A DNA stretch of 15,222 nucleotides from Actinomycetes bacterium (GTDB lineage: Bacteria > Actinomycetota > CALGFH01). Both the position numbers and the translations under genes were made by a program. The DNA is taken from contig JASLBL010000303.1 of assembly GCA_030146615.1 (NCBI GenBank), forward strand, positions 1-15,222, written 5' to 3'. Numbering within the stretch: position 1 is the stretch's first letter; the number at the start of each line of letters is the position of its first letter. Under the pieces are notes generated by a model. The model ran no database searches. It was not told the DNA's origin and worked only from the letters and a program-made list of their open reading frames with translations. Shown piece by piece: positions 13,463 through 15,222 of this stretch.

Positions 13463-14194
13463 ATGACGCAAACGCCATCCCTGCAACGCCCAGAAGGAGC
13501 ATCCGTGGCGGCTGCTACCAGCCGCGGTGGCAGCCTGGTCCAGCGGCTGGGCGCCGCCGGCTACGACAGGCTCTTCGACCGCGTCGACCCACTCGGCGGC
13601 GCCGACCACCGCCGCCGCTTGGTCGAACAGGCCACCGGTGAAGTACTGGAGATCGGCGCCGGGACCGGCCGCAACCTGTCCCTGTACCGCACCGCCACCC
13701 GGGTCGTGGCCCTGGAGCCCGGCCCCGGGATGCGCACCCGCGCCAACCACGCCGCCCAAGCAGCCCAGGTGGCCGTCGAAGTCATCGACGGCACGGCCGA
13801 ACACCTCCCCTTCTCCGACGCCGCCTTCGACACGGTGGTCGCCAGCCTAGTCCTGTGCACCGTCTCCGACCTCGCCCAGACGCTGGCCGAGGCCCGCCGG
13901 GTCCTGCGCCCGGGTGGGACGCTGCGGTTCTACCAGCACGTCCGGGCCGAGGACTCACGGTTGGCCCGCTGGCAGGACCGGCTGGAGCGACCCTGGGGCT
14001 GGCTGGCCGGCGGCTGCCACCCCAACCGCGACGTCATGGCGGCCATCGCCGCCGCCGGGTTCCGCATGCTGGAGCTGGACCGGTTCGACTTCCAGATCAT
14101 GCCCCCGCTGGTCCGCCCCCACGTCCTCGGGGTGGCGGAACGACCCACCCATCCGCCTCCCCGGCAGCAGGCCAAGGAGGTGAGCCCAGCATGA
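13463..14194 (+). CDS. Class I SAM-dependent methyltransferase
   Basis: A 243-residue enzyme. It has the SAM-binding motif VLEIGAGTGRNL (61-72), acidic E85 (VVALEPGPGM), motif II-like GTAEHLPFSDAAFDTVVASLVLCTV (110-134), and post-motif RRVLRPGGTLRFYQHV (145-160). This is the UbiE/Methyltransf_11 pattern. The substrate is unknown; the HPNRD and GFRMLELDRFDFQIMPPLVRPHVLGVA region resembles small-molecule or thiol methyltransferases annotated in actinobacteria. AAGGAGG lies five bases before the ATG. The stop overlaps the next gene by four bases (ATGA). Confidence 0.9.
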   Translation: MTQTPSLQRPEGASVAAATSRGGSLVQRLGAAGYDRLFDRVDPLGGADHRRRLVEQATGEVLEIGAGTGRNLSLYRTATRVVALEPGPGMRTRANHAAQAAQVAVEVIDGTAEHLPFSDAAFDTVVASLVLCTVSDLAQTLAEARRVLRPGGTLRFYQHVRAEDSRLARWQDRLERPWGWLAGGCHPNRDVMAAIAAAGFRMLELDRFDFQIMPPLVRPHVLGVAERPTHPPPRQQAKEVSPA

Positions 14195-14610
14195 ACGTCC
14201 TGGTCACGGAAGCGACCGGCGTCATCGGCCACCAGGCCGTCCCGCGTCTGCTTCAGGCCGGGCACGACGTGGCTGGGGTGGCTCGCTCCGATGCCGGTGC
14301 CGGCTGGCTGCGGGCAGTCGGCGCCAAGCCGGTCCAGGTTGACCTGCTCGACCCGGCCATGGTCCGCGCGGCCGTCGCCAACGCCATGGTCCACCTGGCA
14401 ACCGCGATCCCGCCCCTGGCCGGGATGCGCCGCCCGGGCGCGTGGCAGACCAACGACCGGCTGCGGACCCACGCCACCCGCAACCTGGTCGATGCCGCCA
14501 TCGCCGCCGGCGCCGAGGTCTTCGTGCGGGCGGCGGGCTGGGAACCTCGCTATCCGAGCGTGGCGGCCGGATGGCCGACGGTTGGCACCGAGCATCGGCA
14601 ATTTGCATGA
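14191..14610 (+). pseudogene. NAD-dependent epimerase/dehydratase with deleted core
   Basis: A 139-residue ORF. Residues 1-112 match the N-terminal Rossmann half of extended SDR epimerases: MNVLVTEATGVIGHQAV, DLLDPAMVRAAV, MVHLATAIPP, RTHATRNLVDAAIAAG. Residues 113-127 (RAAGWEPRYPSVAAG, then WPTV) look like the extreme C-terminus of the same family. About half of the usual ~300 residues, including the catalytic YxxxK, is missing without loss of frame. The nucleotide-binding motif is also damaged: GATGxIG has become EATGVIG. The product is very unlikely to be active. Both ends keep ATGA overlaps with the neighbouring genes. Confidence 0.75.
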
Positions 14611-15222
14611 ACCGTCAGGTCGTCGCCCTGGGCGGGACCAGGAAGCTGGCCTCAGCGGACACCGGTCCCCGCATCTCCAGCGCGCGGCTGACGATCGGCT
14701 ATGCGGTCATGGTTGCCGCGCTGGCGGCGACGTTGCTTGGTTCCTTCACCCTCGGGTCTCGCCTGGAGCCTGTCCCCAACGCCGCAGGCGTCTACCGACT
14801 TGATCCACGCGCCCAGTGCCTCGGGGGGCAGATCGAGGTGCGGCAGTCGGGCCGGTTCACCGACATCGCCGGAGAGCGCGGCTCGGGCGGGAGCCTGGAG
14901 CTTCATGGCGCCGGCTCACCGGCAAGGTTGGCTGCGCAGACGGGTCCACCGCTCCCCTGCAGGCCACCGTGGCCGGCGAGGCCGGCGACCGCTCGCTCAG
15001 CGGGGAGGTCGGCGGCCACCGATTCCGCGCCACCCTCATCCGCGACCATCCCGAACCGGCGGAGCCTGTGGTCAGGTCGGGCGAACCGTTGACGCCCGAG
15101 GAGCTGTTCGGGCGCCTGATGCTGGCCATCGCGGCGGTGGTCGTGGCCGCCCGCGCGGTGGGGGCCCTGGCCGCAAGGATCGGCCAGCCCAGGGTGATGG
15201 GGGAGGTTATGGCCGGCATCCT
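14607..15222 (+). pseudogene. CPA2-type cation:proton antiporter, N-terminal part, one-base frameshift
   Basis: From the ATG at 14607 the frame encodes a membrane segment (about 29-50, TIGYAVMVAALAATLLGSF). An extracytoplasmic domain follows, with EPVPNAAGVYRLDP and GQIEVRQSGRFTDIAG, up to LELHGA. From 14912 the next frame continues: RLTGKVGCADGSTAPLQATVAGEAG, then LTPEELFGRLMLAIAAVVVAARAVGALAARIGQPRVMGEVMAGI at the window edge. The last part is the first transmembrane pair of CPA2 (KefB/NapA-like) antiporters. One added base in the CC at 14911-14912 restores a single reading frame. Without it the first frame ends at 15092. Actinobacterial members carry just such an N-terminal domain before the transporter, so the two parts belong together. 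A sequencing error is as likely as real inactivation. Confidence 0.78.

Noticed and set aside
1..15222. CRISPR arrays, tRNA or rRNA genes, insertion sequences
   Set aside because: I saw no regularly spaced repeats, no tRNA- or rRNA-like stretch and no transposase motif. A short or divergent tRNA could be missed by eye.

Overview
The window is very GC-rich and gene-dense. It has many 4-bp ATGA start/stop overlaps, GTG starts, a probably leaderless promoter and actinobacterial-type families: short HTH plus Clp-N proteins, a NarL/DesR-type two-component system, LAL-type regulators, and a CPA2 antiporter with a long N-terminal extension. An uncultured soil-type actinobacterium is the best guess, made from gene style only.

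Layout. (1) 1-191 (-): start of an aminoglycoside-type nucleotidyltransferase, cut by the window edge. (2) 236-2555 (+): an operon of a small HTH protein, two Clp-N-only proteins (the second broken by a one-base frameshift) and a membrane-anchored thioredoxin-like protein. The last gene is interrupted by an in-frame TGA exactly where the first cysteine of a CxxC motif belongs, so it is a candidate selenoprotein (UGEC). A twin palindrome overlaps the operon promoter. (3) 2560-2972 (+): a decayed ABC-exporter ATPase. (4) 2965-6380: a mercury-resistance locus, merB-merA-merB on the minus strand and a divergent merR-type regulator on the plus strand, sharing a classic MerR operator at 5921-5952. 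No mercury transporter gene is present. (5) 6570-8773 (-): a run of a small basic protein, a GNAT acetyltransferase, a six-helix membrane protein and a SnoaL-like protein. (6) 8939-9325 (+): the N-terminal remnant of a large LAL/MalT-type regulator. (7) 9427-11144 (-): a DesK/LiaS-type histidine kinase and a NarL-type response regulator. Facing them on the plus strand (11577-13407) are a 44-residue membrane peptide and an ABC ATPase/permease pair. A tandem 15-bp repeat lies between the two sets and may be the regulator's binding site. (8) 13463-15222 (+): a SAM methyltransferase behind a perfect 16-bp palindrome, an epimerase with its centre deleted, and the start of a CPA2 cation:proton antiporter with a frameshift.

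How the parts fit together. The mer genes cleave organomercurials (MerB) and reduce Hg(II) (MerA) under a metal-sensing regulator. The ABC pair beside the two-component system looks like a stress- or drug-responsive export module. The HTH/Clp-N/redox operon is the least understood part and the best candidate for something new: Clp substrate-recognition domains without any ATPase, joined to a probable selenol-thiol redox protein.

One caution. Several reading frames (near 1352, 2650, 11261 and 14911) are each restored by adding one base, mostly in or next to short C or G runs. These could be sequencing errors. The TGA in the redox gene is not of this kind, because the frame is identical on both sides.
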